Shown: positions 44,680 to 54,145 of the stretch, piece by piece
Layout: each line of letters opens with the position of its first letter
Numbering within the stretch: position 1 is the first letter of the stretch
NCBI GenBank assembly: GCA_918797485.1
Contig: CAKKNE010000003.1
Span: 2,728,001-2,792,000, forward strand
DNA from: Pelagomonas calceolata
Taxonomy: Eukaryota > Sar > Pelagophyceae > Pelagomonadales > Pelagomonadaceae
Length of the DNA: 64,000 nt
Reading direction: 5' to 3'
Translations under genes and position numbers: made by a program
Notes under the pieces: model-generated
Databases searched by the model: none
What the model saw: the letters and a program-made list of their open reading frames with translations, nothing else
Told to the model about the DNA's origin: nothing

Positions 44680-45384
44680 ATGCGGCGGCTGCCCCTCCTC
44701 TCCCTGGCAGCCACCGCCGAGGCGGCCTGCTCCGTAGCCGGCCGGTCGAACCCCAAGCTCCGACGAGGCGACGAGACCTACCTCTGCGTCGTGCTCTCGT
44801 CGTCCTTAGACTGGGCGGAGGACACGAAATACGTGCGACTGGGCTTCCGGGCCGAGGTCGACACGTTCGCGCGGTTGGAGGTCCGGGGCGCGTGGGCGCC
44901 CCTTACTTCACAGCTTGGTGCCCACCACGCGCTCAATTCCACGAGCATCGGCCTCTCGTTACAATCCGAGGGGAAGCGGAGCTACCAAAGGCGGTGGCGG
45001 GATTTGCATAGAGGATCGCCGTCGACCTTTCCGGTGTTATATGCTCAGGTGGTACTAGATCGAGGCGAAGTGGCCGCGGTCGCCTGGGACGCGGGCTGCT
45101 TCGACTGCGAGGAGGAGGACGCCGCCTGCACGGCGAACGAGTTCGAGTATGATGGTTCAATGGCCAAGGACGCCGCCGAGCAGTGCTCCGTGGCCGACGA
45201 CAAATGCGGGAAAGGAGAGGGGCAAGTTTCCGAGTTATGTAGGTTGGCGGTCTACGTGTCCTGGACGGGGACGGACAAGGACGGTCGCAATCTTCTTTCG
45301 CAACAGAACCGCCTGTCGCGTTTGGAAAGATCCCAGGCCGTGTCCCTCGTGTCGAGTCTGGGCAAGGAGGCGGTCGACTTGTAA
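44680..45384 (+). CDS. secreted cysteine-containing protein of unknown function
   Basis: 234 residues with a signal peptide (MRRLPLLSLAATAEAAC). The mature part is globular with eight or so cysteines, including the CFDCEEEDAAC cluster and EQCSVADDKCGK, and one N-glycosylation sequon in HALNSTSIG. No transmembrane helix or known domain. Likely exported or in the endomembrane lumen. Confidence 0.7.
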   Translation: MRRLPLLSLAATAEAACSVAGRSNPKLRRGDETYLCVVLSSSLDWAEDTKYVRLGFRAEVDTFARLEVRGAWAPLTSQLGAHHALNSTSIGLSLQSEGKRSYQRRWRDLHRGSPSTFPVLYAQVVLDRGEVAAVAWDAGCFDCEEEDAACTANEFEYDGSMAKDAAEQCSVADDKCGKGEGQVSELCRLAVYVSWTGTDKDGRNLLSQQNRLSRLERSQAVSLVSSLGKEAVDL

Positions 45385-45399
45385 TATTGTGTCACAACA

Positions 45400-46932
45400 T
45401 TAAACTGGCGGGGGTTTCTTTTCGGGCGAGTGGCGGACCCACTCCTGCTCCACCACGCCGAGCATGTCCGGCACCTGCGCGCGCCGCGCGAAGCCTAGAA
45501 TCGTCTCCCAGGGCTCGCCCGCCACCGACGCGCCGCGGCGTTGAGCTGTTCGCGTGTCGCGCGCCGCCAGGAGCCCGAGCACCAGGGGAAACGCGCGCGG
45601 CGGCTCGCCCGCTTCCTCCTTCCTCCCGTCCGCGCGGCCGCGCCACAGCGCCGCCGCGCGTGCTCTATATAATACGCCGTCGTCCGTCGCGCATAACGCG
45701 ATCGTGAACGCGTAGACGGCCGCGGCGTGCTTGTCCAGCGCGTACGCGGCCTCGCCGCGCGCGGCCCAGACGTCGGCATTTGACAACGAGGGCCGCCAGC
45801 CGCGCCCGACGTCCGCGCAGAGTTGGAGAGCTGCGTCCCAGGGCTGCAGCGATGAGGGCGGATCGCCGCGCGCGTCGGCCTCGTCGTCCGACCTTAATTC
45901 GTCGTCGCGGAGGCGGCCCCGACAAAGGAGGACGGGCTCGCACTCTTGCAGCGGGTGGAAGACGGCGCCGGCGCGGCCGCTCTTTATACATCGCGCGACC
46001 CAGCCCTCGCTGCGTTCTATGATCGCGTCCGCTTGTAAAACCTCGTCGAGCCAGGGGCCTCGCCGTCGGAGCCAGACGCGCTCCACTTTGCCCCGGATGT
46101 GGCCTTCGTGGACCTCCTGGAGGGCCGGCGCTTCCCAGAGTGATGTGAAGGTCTGAGCGTGAAGGTCGTCTCCATCAAAACGGGCGAGGTCGCTCGACGG
46201 AGCATATCCTCTCAGTCCGGGGAACTCCTGCGATACTACAGAGCAGGTCGAGCCGTCGTCTTCTTTCACGTCCACGAGGGCCCCTCTCTGCAAATGCTTG
46301 AGGTGCACCTTCCTGACATCTCGCACGGACATAGTATCAGCGACGACGACGCAGAGGCCCTCGAGCTTGGTTTCCAAAAAGCCGCGCTTGAAGTCGCCAC
46401 TCAAATCCGCGCCGCAGGCGAGGCAGCGGCCCTCTCTGGTTTTATAGACGTAGACCGCGCAGCCGGGGCAGGCGCGCGGTTCCGGCTTTTTCTTTGGTTT
46501 TGGCGGCTTGGGATCCTCGGCCTTCGGCGCGAACGCCGCGAGCGACGCGACGGCGGCGGCGAGGGCGTCTTCCGTTGACGCCGCGGTCTCGATACGCGGC
46601 TCGGCCGGGGCCTTGGGTGTTTTTGGCGGCGCGGGCACGGGTGCTGGCGCCATTGGCTCGGCTTGGCGCGGCGGCGGCGGCGCGGGCGCGGCCGGCGCGG
46701 GCGCTGGCGCGTCGTCGCACGGCACCGCCTCGACGCGGCCGACGCCCGACGCCGCGAGCGCGCCGACAGTCAGGGACTCATCGAGGGCGCGCGCATTGGC
46801 GAAGAGTGATACGAGCGAGCACCCGAGGCGCTTCGCGATGGATCTGGCCACGGACCGGAGCGGCTTGTCGCCGCGGGCCGTCACGCGGAACTCCCGCCGG
46901 TCGCAGCCGACGCGCAGCGTGTGCGCCATCAC
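45400..46932 (-). CDS. ubiquitin-like / zinc-ribbon protein of unknown function
   Basis: 510 residues. The first 70 residues have a ubiquitin-like beta-grasp pattern (HTLRVGCDRREFRVTARGDK ... LTVGALAASGV). A Pro/Ala-rich linker leads to a zinc ribbon CPGCAVYVYKTREGRCLACG (about 158-177). The rest is a mixed alpha/beta region followed by TPR-like helices near 385-420 (AYALDKHAAAVYAFTIALCA). No catalytic motif. The domain combination suggests an adaptor, possibly ubiquitin-related. Divergent from the WW-domain gene, and ends 15 bp from the convergent secreted-protein gene. Confidence 0.65.
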   Translation of the reverse strand: MMAHTLRVGCDRREFRVTARGDKPLRSVARSIAKRLGCSLVSLFANARALDESLTVGALAASGVGRVEAVPCDDAPAPAPAAPAPPPPRQAEPMAPAPVPAPPKTPKAPAEPRIETAASTEDALAAAVASLAAFAPKAEDPKPPKPKKKPEPRACPGCAVYVYKTREGRCLACGADLSGDFKRGFLETKLEGLCVVVADTMSVRDVRKVHLKHLQRGALVDVKEDDGSTCSVVSQEFPGLRGYAPSSDLARFDGDDLHAQTFTSLWEAPALQEVHEGHIRGKVERVWLRRRGPWLDEVLQADAIIERSEGWVARCIKSGRAGAVFHPLQECEPVLLCRGRLRDDELRSDDEADARGDPPSSLQPWDAALQLCADVGRGWRPSLSNADVWAARGEAAYALDKHAAAVYAFTIALCATDDGVLYRARAAALWRGRADGRKEEAGEPPRAFPLVLGLLAARDTRTAQRRGASVAGEPWETILGFARRAQVPDMLGVVEQEWVRHSPEKKPPPV

Positions 46933-47481
46933 GCCATGCCTGCGTGTTTTTTTGTTATGTGTGTCTACAACGATGCGTTTCGCTCGTTGTGTCCAGGACG
47001 CGCCTCAGTCGAGTCGTCAATGTCGTCTGTCAAGGGGTTCAGTGGGCCCGCTTCAGAAAAGATTAAGCTATTTTTTTTCGGTCATCGTCGGCGCTCAGCG
47101 TTTTTGATGTTACTTGGACGCTGGCTGGTACCGCTCTGCGTGCAGTGATGCTACGACTGTGTGCGCAGCGCGCAGCGTGCAACAGCACGACTGCAGCGAT
47201 GGAAACAATAGGTAATTGATGCAAATGCGTGGTCAGAGCTCCCTGCGCAGCCTTGATTGCCTTTTTGCTTGTCTTGCTAGTGTGTTTATATGCCGCTAGC
47301 TCGATCCGCGCGCGGCGCTCGTGCCAAGACGAGCTCGAGGAGCCAGACAAGACGCGCGGAGACGCGCCACTACATTGCTTTGCAGCCCTGCGCCGGCGAC
47401 GCCAGCCGCCGAGGCCGACACATCGCAGTAGAGACACCACAGGAGAGAGGCTAGCCAACAGCTGCGCGCGCCGAGAGACGG
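46933..47481. other. divergent promoter region (zinc-ribbon protein / WW protein)
   Basis: 549 bp with no gene and one palindrome copy at 47276-47300. Confidence 0.5.
47276..47300 (+). promoter_or_regulatory. recurrent promoter palindrome, copy 11
   Basis: GCTAGTGTGTTTATAT-GC-CGCTAGC. It is 182 bp upstream of the WW-domain start and 344 bp from the divergent start. Confidence 0.65.
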
Positions 47482-49308
47482 ATGACCTTCTCCGAGGCCG
47501 AGCGCGACCACCAGCGCGCGCGCGAGCTGCGCACCAAGGAAGACGGGTCCCAGCAGAAGCGCGCGAAACGCGCGGCCAAGGCAAAGAAGAAGAGCGACAA
47601 AAAGGCCGCGAAGCGCGCCGCGAAGCGCCTCAAGCGGGACAAGAAGAAGCGGAAGGCGGCGCCCGAACCTCAATCGTCGTCGTCGAGCGCGTCGGAGGAC
47701 GATGAGGATGAGGACGAGGACGCCGCGATCGAGCGCGAGCGCGCGGCGCGGCGCGAGCGCGCGGCGGCGGCCGAGGCGCGCGCCCAGGAGCGGGCCGAGA
47801 ATCCTGCGCCGGCGCCGGCGTACTACACGGTGCTGGACATTGGTTCCGCATCGAAGCCGCAGGACGCCGCGGCCATCGCGGCGGCGGCGCTGCTGCCTCC
47901 GGAAGTTCCGGAGTCGTGCGTCATCCGGCCGCGGTCGCCCTTGCGCGTCGAGGGCCCGGCGGCGCCGCCGGCCCCGGCGTACGAGGGGCCCGCGCGGCCG
48001 CCCGCGGAGGGCCCGGCGCCGCCGCCCCGGCCCGCGGGCCGCGGGCTCGGGGCGACCAAGCCCGCCTGGATGACCCAGGGGACCGCCGCGCCCGCTCCGG
48101 CGCCTGCGCCCGCGCCCGCGGCGGCGAACCCGTTCGCCCCGCCGGCGTCGTACGCAGCTCCGACCGGCGGCCGCGGCCGCGGCGCCACGATGCCCGCCTG
48201 GATGACCCAGGGCACGGCCGCGCCCGCCGCCGCCGCGCCAGCCCCGGCCGCATTTGCTCCGCCAGCGTCGTACGCGCCGGCACGCGCCGCCGCCGCGCCG
48301 GCCCCGGCCGCCTTTGCTCCGCCAGCGTCGTACGCGCCGGCACGCGCCGCCGCCGCGCCGGCGCCCGCCGCACCGGACTACGACGCGGCCATGGCGGCGT
48401 ACGGCGAGGCGATGGCGGCGACGCGCGAGGCGGCCACGCGGCAGCAGCCGCCGCCACAGCAGCAGTACGGCGCGCCCGCGACACAATACAGCGCGCCCCA
48501 ATACGGCGCGCCCGCGCAAGGCCAAGCGCCGCAATACGGCGCGCAGGGCGGCCTGCCGCCGCCCTGGCAGGTCGTCCACGCGCCGGGCCAGCCGCGGCCG
48601 TACTACTACAACCCCGCCACGGGGGTGACGACGTGGGAGCCGCCGCCGCCGCAGCCCTCCTACGCGCCGCCCGCGCAGCCCTACGGCGCCTACGCGCGGC
48701 CCTACGGCGCCCCGCCGGCGCAGTCGTACGGCGCAACACAGGCCGCGGCGGCCGCGGCGCAGCCGTACGCCGCCCCGGCTCCAAACCAGTACGGCGCCGC
48801 GGGGATCCGGCCGTCGCCGACGATGCAGCGCTACGGCGCGGCGGGCATCGCCCAGGCCGCGGCGCCGCGGCCGACCGTCTCGGCGGACAAGATCGCCGCC
48901 GCGCAGGCCGTGGCGGCGCGCTTCGTCCCCGGTTACCGGCCGCCGGGGCAGGCGGCGGCGCGGCCGGCGCCGGCCGCGGGGGCGCCGGGCCGGGGCCGCG
49001 GGGCCACGACGCCCGCCTGGATGACCCAGGGTACCAAGCCGGCCGCGCCGTCGGCGCTCGCCGGCGGCCGGGGCCGCGGCGCCACGATGCCCGCGTGGAT
49101 GACACAGGGCACCGCGACGGCGGCGCCGGCGCCGGCGCCCGCGCAGGTATCCGCCGAGGTGACGGCCGCGACGGACGCGCTCTTCGCGTCCCTTGGAGGG
49201 GAATTTGCGGCATCGGTGGCAGCGCCCGCTTCCGCGGCCGACGACGAGGTGTCGCGCGCGCAGGACGCGGCGCGGCGCATCATGGCCGCGCGGTTCGGGC
49301 AATCGTGA
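47482..49308 (+). CDS. WW-domain protein with GRGRGATxPAWMTQGT repeats (splicing-factor-like)
   Basis: 608 residues. A Lys/Arg/Glu/Asp-rich N-terminus (KRAKRAAKAKKKSDKKAAK) and acidic tract precede Ala/Pro-rich sequence. A single WW domain lies at about 355-385 (two Trp in PPPWQVV and VTTWEPP). The motif GRGxGAT[KMT]PAWMTQGT occurs four times (about 189, 230, 508 and 530). WW domains bind proline-rich ligands such as SF1 and formins, and GRG...PAWMT motifs recur in RNA-processing proteins, so a splicing role is likely but unproven. A 60-bp exact or near-exact tandem duplication (48241-48360) and an AP(A)n run show recent repeat expansion. The opposite strand is open because of the repeats. 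Confidence 0.75.
   Translation: MTFSEAERDHQRARELRTKEDGSQQKRAKRAAKAKKKSDKKAAKRAAKRLKRDKKKRKAAPEPQSSSSSASEDDEDEDEDAAIERERAARRERAAAAEARAQERAENPAPAPAYYTVLDIGSASKPQDAAAIAAAALLPPEVPESCVIRPRSPLRVEGPAAPPAPAYEGPARPPAEGPAPPPRPAGRGLGATKPAWMTQGTAAPAPAPAPAPAAANPFAPPASYAAPTGGRGRGATMPAWMTQGTAAPAAAAPAPAAFAPPASYAPARAAAAPAPAAFAPPASYAPARAAAAPAPAAPDYDAAMAAYGEAMAATREAATRQQPPPQQQYGAPATQYSAPQYGAPAQGQAPQYGAQGGLPPPWQVVHAPGQPRPYYYNPATGVTTWEPPPPQPSYAPPAQPYGAYARPYGAPPAQSYGATQAAAAAAQPYAAPAPNQYGAAGIRPSPTMQRYGAAGIAQAAAPRPTVSADKIAAAQAVAARFVPGYRPPGQAAARPAPAAGAPGRGRGATTPAWMTQGTKPAAPSALAGGRGRGATMPAWMTQGTATAAPAPAPAQVSAEVTAATDALFASLGGEFAASVAAPASAADDEVSRAQDAARRIMAARFGQS
48241..48360. repeat. in-frame tandem duplication in the WW-protein gene
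   Basis: Two adjacent 60-bp units encoding AFAPPASYAPARAAAAPAPA differ by about one base. In-frame, so it adds 20 residues per copy; the near identity indicates recent slippage. Confidence 0.75.
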
Positions 49309-49337
49309 TACTATGTTTTGTGCTAACAATTAACAAC

Positions 49338-50042
49338 CTACATGCTACGTAGCTTCACGACGACGCGCAGCGCGTCCCTCGCCTCGACGACACTTGACAG
49401 GGCCGAGTCGAGGACCTCCGCACCACCCGCAGTCGTCGAGATGACCGCGCCGAGGTCCTGGCTCCGGCTCGAGTACGTCGCCGAGTCGATCGCCGACACC
49501 GCGCGCAGCCACTTCTCGTTCGCCTCGACGTAGCCGTCGAGGTCGCTCGTGAACTCGAGGCCCTTGCGGATCATCCGATCTGCATCCGCGAGGGCCGCGT
49601 TCTGGTCCTCGGCGTTGAGGCGCTCCTGCCGCGCGGCGCCCGGGGCGAGGAGCGGCGCCGACTTGGCGTTGAGCTTGCCGTCGAGGCCCAGGATGCGCCG
49701 CACGGCTTCCGGATCGCGCTTGCAGAGCGTCTTCACGGCGGAGCCCTTGGCGACCGCCGCGTTCTCGCTGGCCTGCTTCAGAAGGGCCGCCTTGTTCTGC
49801 GAGCCCAGGAGGTCTCGGTTCACTTCCGCGTAATTGCAGTTCGTCGTGCGCTCCTTCCAGTTCTGCACTAGATCCTCCAGGTCGAGGAGGCCGCGTCGGA
49901 GGGTGGGGAGGTCGGCGTCGGCGGCGTGGGCGGGCGGCGCTAGCCCTGCGATGCCCGCCGCCGCGCTGGCGCCGATGCGGCGGCGCGTCGTCATCACTAC
50001 GGCATGCGTAGTGCCAATCGCTACCAGCAATGCGGCACGCAT
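49338..50042 (-). CDS. thylakoid-lumen-type plastid protein of unknown function
   Basis: 234 residues from ATG 50042 (MRAALLVAIGTTHAVVMTTR). The leader has two parts: a hydrophobic signal, then TTRRRIGASAAAGIAGLAPPAHA^AD, a twin-Arg plus hydrophobic plus AxA site, as in Tat-routed lumen proteins. The mature part is all-helical, with two cysteines (NCNYAEVNRDLL, KTLCKRDPE). It resembles small lumen proteins of diatoms without a known role, loosely PsbQ-like in helix content. The family remains unassigned. Confidence 0.75.
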   Translation of the reverse strand: MRAALLVAIGTTHAVVMTTRRRIGASAAAGIAGLAPPAHAADADLPTLRRGLLDLEDLVQNWKERTTNCNYAEVNRDLLGSQNKAALLKQASENAAVAKGSAVKTLCKRDPEAVRRILGLDGKLNAKSAPLLAPGAARQERLNAEDQNAALADADRMIRKGLEFTSDLDGYVEANEKWLRAVSAIDSATYSSRSQDLGAVISTTAGGAEVLDSALSSVVEARDALRVVVKLRSM

Positions 50043-50528
50043 GGTTGTTGCAGGCTGAGTGGTGGCACTGAGTGGCTGCTGAGAGCTGCACTGTATGGCG
50101 CCGGATGATCCGTAGCTCTTCGTGCCGTGCAAGAACGAGTTCCGGTAAGCCCTTTTATCGTCGTAATGATTGTGCAACACGATTAATTGGCTACCACGGA
50201 GCCGCAAACTCAGCCGACTGATCAGCTAGCGTGCAGTCTTACTAGCGTATCGACAGCTCCCGACGTATAATCGCGTCATAGGTCCACTGAGGTGCGATAA
50301 TCACGTCATTGGTCCTCTGAGGAGGAGAAAGCACGCTACGCCGTCGACGCGAGGACGCGCGCCCGACGGACGCGAGGGCGAGGCCCCCGCCCCACGCCGT
50401 CGACGCGAGCCCCACCCAAGGAAAGCAAGCAACTGTCACGGATGACTACACGGCGAATCTAAAAGGGGGTGCGCGGCGCCCCTGCGCACGGACCCCGACG
50501 GGCGGCCCACATGTTTTGACATGCGAAC
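50043..50528. other. intergenic region upstream of the lumen-protein gene
   Basis: 486 bp. It has a palindrome copy at 50225-50246. A direct repeat, CACGCCGTCGACGCGAG (near 50337 and 50394), is similar to the introner core CACGCCATCGACGCGAG. No gene is seen. Confidence 0.55.
50225..50246 (-). promoter_or_regulatory. recurrent promoter palindrome, copy 12
   Basis: GCTAGCGTGCAGTCTTACTAGC on the plus strand; the centre differs from consensus but both half-sites are intact. It is 183 bp upstream of the lumen-protein start. Confidence 0.55.
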
Positions 50529-51260
50529 CTAGTTGAAGAGCGAGAAGTCGCCCGAGAACGGGATCATGACGTTGCCCGCGTACTCGGGGATCTCGTTCGG
50601 CAAGACCGGGACGGAGCCCGGCACGCGCGCCTCGCTGATGAGCGAGAAGATGCCGAGCATCGCGAGCCGGCCGTTGTTGATCTCCTTGACGAGGCCCGCC
50701 TTCTTGGCCTCGGGCGTCATGCGCGCCATGAAGTTGAAGGGGTCCCAGAGGTTGAGCAGGATCTCGGGCCGCGCGCCCTTGATCGGCGGGTAGTAGCCCG
50801 GCACGCCGCCCTTCGTGTAGTGCTGCGGCAGGAGCTCGCCGTACGACTCGAGCATGCCGACGAACGTGATGATCTGGACCTTGCCGATGAGCGGGATCGC
50901 GTCCCACTGCTCCGGCGGCGTGAGCCCGGGCTCGTAGCCCCGGTAGGGGAGGTTGTTGTGCGGGCCGGAGATGAAGTCCGTCGACTGGGCCCAGTAGCCC
51001 AAGAAGCCGGCCATGGCCACGCGGCCGTGCTTGATCTCCGCGTGGCGGAGGTAGCCGATCGTGCCCTCCTGGCCGAGCTTCCAGAAGTCGAAGTTCAGGC
51101 AGCCGAGCGGGTCCCAGAAGCCGACGGCGGGGTTGCACTGCTTCGCGAGCGCCTCGAGGTCCGCCTTCGTCTCGGACATCTGCACGCCGGCGGCCGGCGC
51201 CGCCGGCGCGACGAACGCGGCGGCGGCCGGGAGGCACGCGAGGGCGACCGCGAGCTTCAT
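50529..51260 (-). CDS. fucoxanthin-chlorophyll a/c light-harvesting protein (LHC family)
   Basis: 243 residues from ATG 51260 (MKLAVALACLPAAAAFVAPA). The AAA^FVAPAAPAAG junction is an ASAFAP-type plastid signal. The two conserved LHC helices carry EIKHGRVAMAGFLGY (first, about 77-91) and EINNGRLAMLGIFSLISE (third, about 199-216), with the Glu, Asn/His and Arg residues that ligate chlorophyll and form ion pairs. A central helix is present (KVQIITFVGMLESYGELL). Works in plastid thylakoid membranes in light capture for photosystems. The 5' flank is GC-rich. Confidence 0.95.
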   Translation of the reverse strand: MKLAVALACLPAAAAFVAPAAPAAGVQMSETKADLEALAKQCNPAVGFWDPLGCLNFDFWKLGQEGTIGYLRHAEIKHGRVAMAGFLGYWAQSTDFISGPHNNLPYRGYEPGLTPPEQWDAIPLIGKVQIITFVGMLESYGELLPQHYTKGGVPGYYPPIKGARPEILLNLWDPFNFMARMTPEAKKAGLVKEINNGRLAMLGIFSLISEARVPGSVPVLPNEIPEYAGNVMIPFSGDFSLFN

Positions 51261-52327
51261 CGTCGTCGTCGAAAACTGTGTGTTTAACGCGGTTGAGCGC
51301 TCGTTCTCTCGCCGCGGCGCTCTTCTCTCTCTGCGGCGACGCGATCTACCCGTCTGCCGTGTGTGTGTCGGGCAAAAATACCTCCGCGGCGGGTGCCGAC
51401 CGCGCGTCGACGGCGCAGCGGCGCTCGCCACCATCGACGGGTCAATCGGCGCCGTCCGGGCTCAGTTTTCTCTGAGCACGGCACCAGCGACGCGACGCGC
51501 GCCGCCGTGCGCACCGCTGACCACGCGTGGCTTCCGCCGGTGCAATCTGCTGGCTAGCGCGTCGCATGACGCCGCTAGGTAGCGATGTGCAGCGTGGCAA
51601 GCTCGGCAGCTGTAGGCCGCCGCGGGCGCATTTTTTTGCCAAAAAGCGCAGCGTTGTGGCTCGGTAGTGACCTCTCCGGCTCTGAGTACCCTCTACTACA
51701 CGGTTTGGACGCAGCAGACGGACGTAGCTTGCAATTGGAGCTTCGAGCCCACCAAGATGTGCTACGAGACCGCCTACAAGTAACGCAATTCCAGGGCCGT
51801 AGAGCCCGTCCTGAGGGCCATTTGGCGCGTATGGACGGCCTGCGGGTAAGCTTACAAGATTTAGCTAGCTACATAAACGTACTAGCAGCCCAGCAGCGTC
51901 GCGCAAGCTGGTCGACCGATTGCCGTGCTGCACGGTCGTCCAGCGCACGGAGACCGTAGACTAATGGTGCGCGGCCCGGGCCGCGCGCTCCGCGCCCGCC
52001 AGCGCCTGCCGGGCCATAACCAGGGGTGCCTCTGCTGCGCGCCGCCGCAGAGCCGCAGCGCGTGGCGCTTCGACCCCGACGCCTTGAAAAAGAGTGGCGA
52101 CGACGACGACGACGGCACCTAGCAGGCCGTGCGCGTGCGGCGTCCACGCATTCATGAACATATCGCGTCGGCTGACGAGACGACCAACTAAAAAAAAAAG
52201 ATAGGAATAGCCGTCCGAGGCCAAAAGGGCGCTGCCGACGCGCGGACCGACCGACGACGCTCGAACCGCTCGATTTTTTGCCGCTCCGAGGTGTTTTTTT
52301 GCGCGCACGGTCCCGCGCCCGCAGGCC
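51261..52327. other. large intergenic space between the light-harvesting and ankyrin genes
   Basis: About 1.07 kb. A 124-codon frame at 51585-51959 begins with ATG and contains a plausible coiled segment (SLQLELRAHQDVLRDRLQVT), but nothing recognisable. Its other frames also look protein-like for short stretches, so it is left as unsupported. A palindrome copy lies at 51864-51886. Another palindrome with different spacing lies at about 51553-51578 (CTAGCG...CGCTAG). Confidence 0.45.
51864..51886 (-). promoter_or_regulatory. recurrent promoter palindrome, copy 13
   Basis: The reverse strand reads GCTAGTACGTTTAT-GTA-GCTAGC. It is 442 bp upstream of the ankyrin gene. Confidence 0.5.
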
Positions 52328-53113
52328 ATGTCACTTTTGGATGCAACGTCTCGGCATCCGCCCATCGACGTGTTGAGGGCCGCGTCGGCGGCCGAGATGA
52401 CGCCGCAGGAGATTGAATTAGTGAAAACTTGGCTCGCGGCCGCGACGAACGTCCACCACCTAACCGAGGTGCTTGAATGTCTCTCGTATACGATATCCAC
52501 GGCCAAGGTCGATCTCGCGCGTCTGGCGCTCGCGCGGGGCGCAGACCCGAACGTCCGCGATGGCAACGGAAACACCACGTTGCACAGCGCCGTGTTCTGC
52601 AACACCATTGCAACGCCGGCCTTCGTCGCGGTCCTCCTCGGCGCGGGCGCCGATGTGAACCAGCGGACGCGAGAGGGCACGTTGTCGCTCGGCTTCGCGA
52701 TCACAGGACTTATGTGGTGCGTCGACGACGAGCGCCGGCGGGCAAAGTTGGAGCTAGCGACGGTGCTGCTGCGCGCCGGCTCTGGTGTCGACGTCCAGTG
52801 CGCAGTGTCCTGGGCGGGGGAAAAGGCCGAGTCGGCCGAGGAGTACATAGCGCGTTGGGAGCGCCAGAGCGAACACCCGTTTCAGGGGTGCTCAATACGC
52901 GACGAACCGTTCCGCGTGCTCAAGGCCCTTATCCGCGGCGTCAGCGCCGCCGGCAGCTGGCGCGCCTACGAGCGCCGCTTCCACCGCCGGACGCTGCCGA
53001 GGTTCCGGTGCCTCGTGGTCCGCGGCCGCGCGACGAGTTCAGACGCGCTCCTCGGCGCGCTCGCGCACCTCCCACACCGACCCTTCCGCGCCGTGCTCGC
53101 GTTCGGGCCCTAG
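52328..53113 (+). CDS. ankyrin-repeat protein
   Basis: 261 residues. Ankyrin units at about 60-130: ARLALARGADPNVRDGNGNT, TLHSAVFCNT and VLLGAGADVNQRTREGT, plus a weaker one (LELATVLLRAGSGVDVQCAV). The C-terminus (RRTLPRFRCLVVRGRATS, then LPHRPFRAVLAFGP) resembles the terminal box seen in lineage-specific algal ankyrin families. No signal or membrane segment. The function is protein binding in general terms only; such families are often large and fast-evolving. Confidence 0.85.
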   Translation: MSLLDATSRHPPIDVLRAASAAEMTPQEIELVKTWLAAATNVHHLTEVLECLSYTISTAKVDLARLALARGADPNVRDGNGNTTLHSAVFCNTIATPAFVAVLLGAGADVNQRTREGTLSLGFAITGLMWCVDDERRRAKLELATVLLRAGSGVDVQCAVSWAGEKAESAEEYIARWERQSEHPFQGCSIRDEPFRVLKALIRGVSAAGSWRAYERRFHRRTLPRFRCLVVRGRATSSDALLGALAHLPHRPFRAVLAFGP

Positions 53114-53141
53114 TTTAAGAGATAAGTAGTACCACAAGTTA

Positions 53142-53822
53142 TCACACGTCGACGACGCCCTCCTCCTTTTGCTGAGGCACGGGCTCGATCGGAGCGATGT
53201 TCGCTTCTTGAGCTTTACGAACCCGCTCGGCGCGCGCGGCCGTCTGCTGGGACACCTCCTTCGCCGCTTCGAACTCGAACTCCTCGATGCCAAAAAAGGC
53301 GATCGCGCACGGCTCGTGGAAGAGCGTCGGGAAGGTACCGAATAAATTCCTCAAATATTGGTCCAAGGCCACCCGTCGGTTGCGCACGAAGTCGCTATTG
53401 ACGTCCGTGGCGTCGAACTTGTACCAGCTGTCTCGAAAGGTCTGTTTCTCGGGGAACGGCGGGGCCTGCAACCGGTCCACCAGATTATGTGAGAGTAGGA
53501 CGGCGTGGAACTCCTCCAACTCGGAATAGCGCTTGCCCACCGTTTTTAACTGGGAGCCTCGCTTCAGCGCCACGACGAACTCGACGTGGACCTTATCACC
53601 GAAGCCCGCAACGAAGCCCGGCTCCTTTTTCGCCACGGCATCAATCACTTCGATGCTAATGGGCGTCTCTACCACCTCCTCATCATTGTTTGCGGCGTCC
53701 TGCAGTAGTTCTCTATTGAAAGCTTCCGCACCACCATCACAAGTGACATCCGCAAATTTCTCGGCGTGGGCCATGACGTGGCAATATAAAGAATTCATTT
53801 CTTCCGGTTGCCAGGCGGCCAT
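53142..53822 (-). CDS. PX-domain (sorting-nexin-like) protein
   Basis: 226 residues. The N-terminus is helical; the PX domain covers about 55-180 (VHVEFVVALKRGSQLKTVGK, RYSELEEFHAVLL, PPFPEKQTFRDSWYK, RRVALDQYLRNLF). The RYSEF-like motif (RYSELEEF) and the PPxP-type loop are present, so phosphoinositide binding is likely. A helical, Glu/Ala-rich tail follows without a BAR domain. Predicted role: endosomal membrane trafficking, in keeping with the Rab and PLD genes nearby though there is no direct link. Confidence 0.85.
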   Translation of the reverse strand: MAAWQPEEMNSLYCHVMAHAEKFADVTCDGGAEAFNRELLQDAANNDEEVVETPISIEVIDAVAKKEPGFVAGFGDKVHVEFVVALKRGSQLKTVGKRYSELEEFHAVLLSHNLVDRLQAPPFPEKQTFRDSWYKFDATDVNSDFVRNRRVALDQYLRNLFGTFPTLFHEPCAIAFFGIEEFEFEAAKEVSQQTAARAERVRKAQEANIAPIEPVPQQKEEGVVDV

Positions 53823-54123
53823 CGCTTTTTGTGTTTTGCGGCGCGCGGCCTGCTTTGGGAGCGCTGTCCTTTTTAGGTGGGTTGGGCGCCTCGCCTGTGA
53901 GGCCGCGTCGGCTGGCGGTTTTGGAGGAGCGTTTGGTCACTCTCAGCAACCGCGTGGCTGCGTAACTGCGCTATGCGCGCTGCTACGCGCTGAAATTGAG
54001 AGTATACTGGGATGCTCAGCAGCATCGGACACCCGGCGCCCCGTCCGATAGAAAAGTCCGTCGGCGGTTCGCCTCACGGCTCGTCCGATAGGTAGATACA
54101 TACTTGGTTCTAGTGGGCTGCGT

Positions 54124-54145
54124 CCTAGTATGTCCATACGCTAGC
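54124..54145 (+). promoter_or_regulatory. recurrent promoter palindrome, copy 14
   Basis: CCTAGTATGTCCATA-CGCTAGC, 302 bp upstream of the PX-protein start. Confidence 0.55.

Noticed and set aside
47296-49329. Long minus-strand Arg/Gly/Leu-rich frame opposite the WW-domain gene
   Set aside because: A GC-rich repeat shadow; no domains, whereas the plus frame has a WW domain and conserved motif repeats.
51585-51959. 124-codon plus-strand ORF before the ankyrin gene
   Set aside because: No recognisable domain, and neighbouring frames look equally protein-like over short stretches; insufficient support for a gene.
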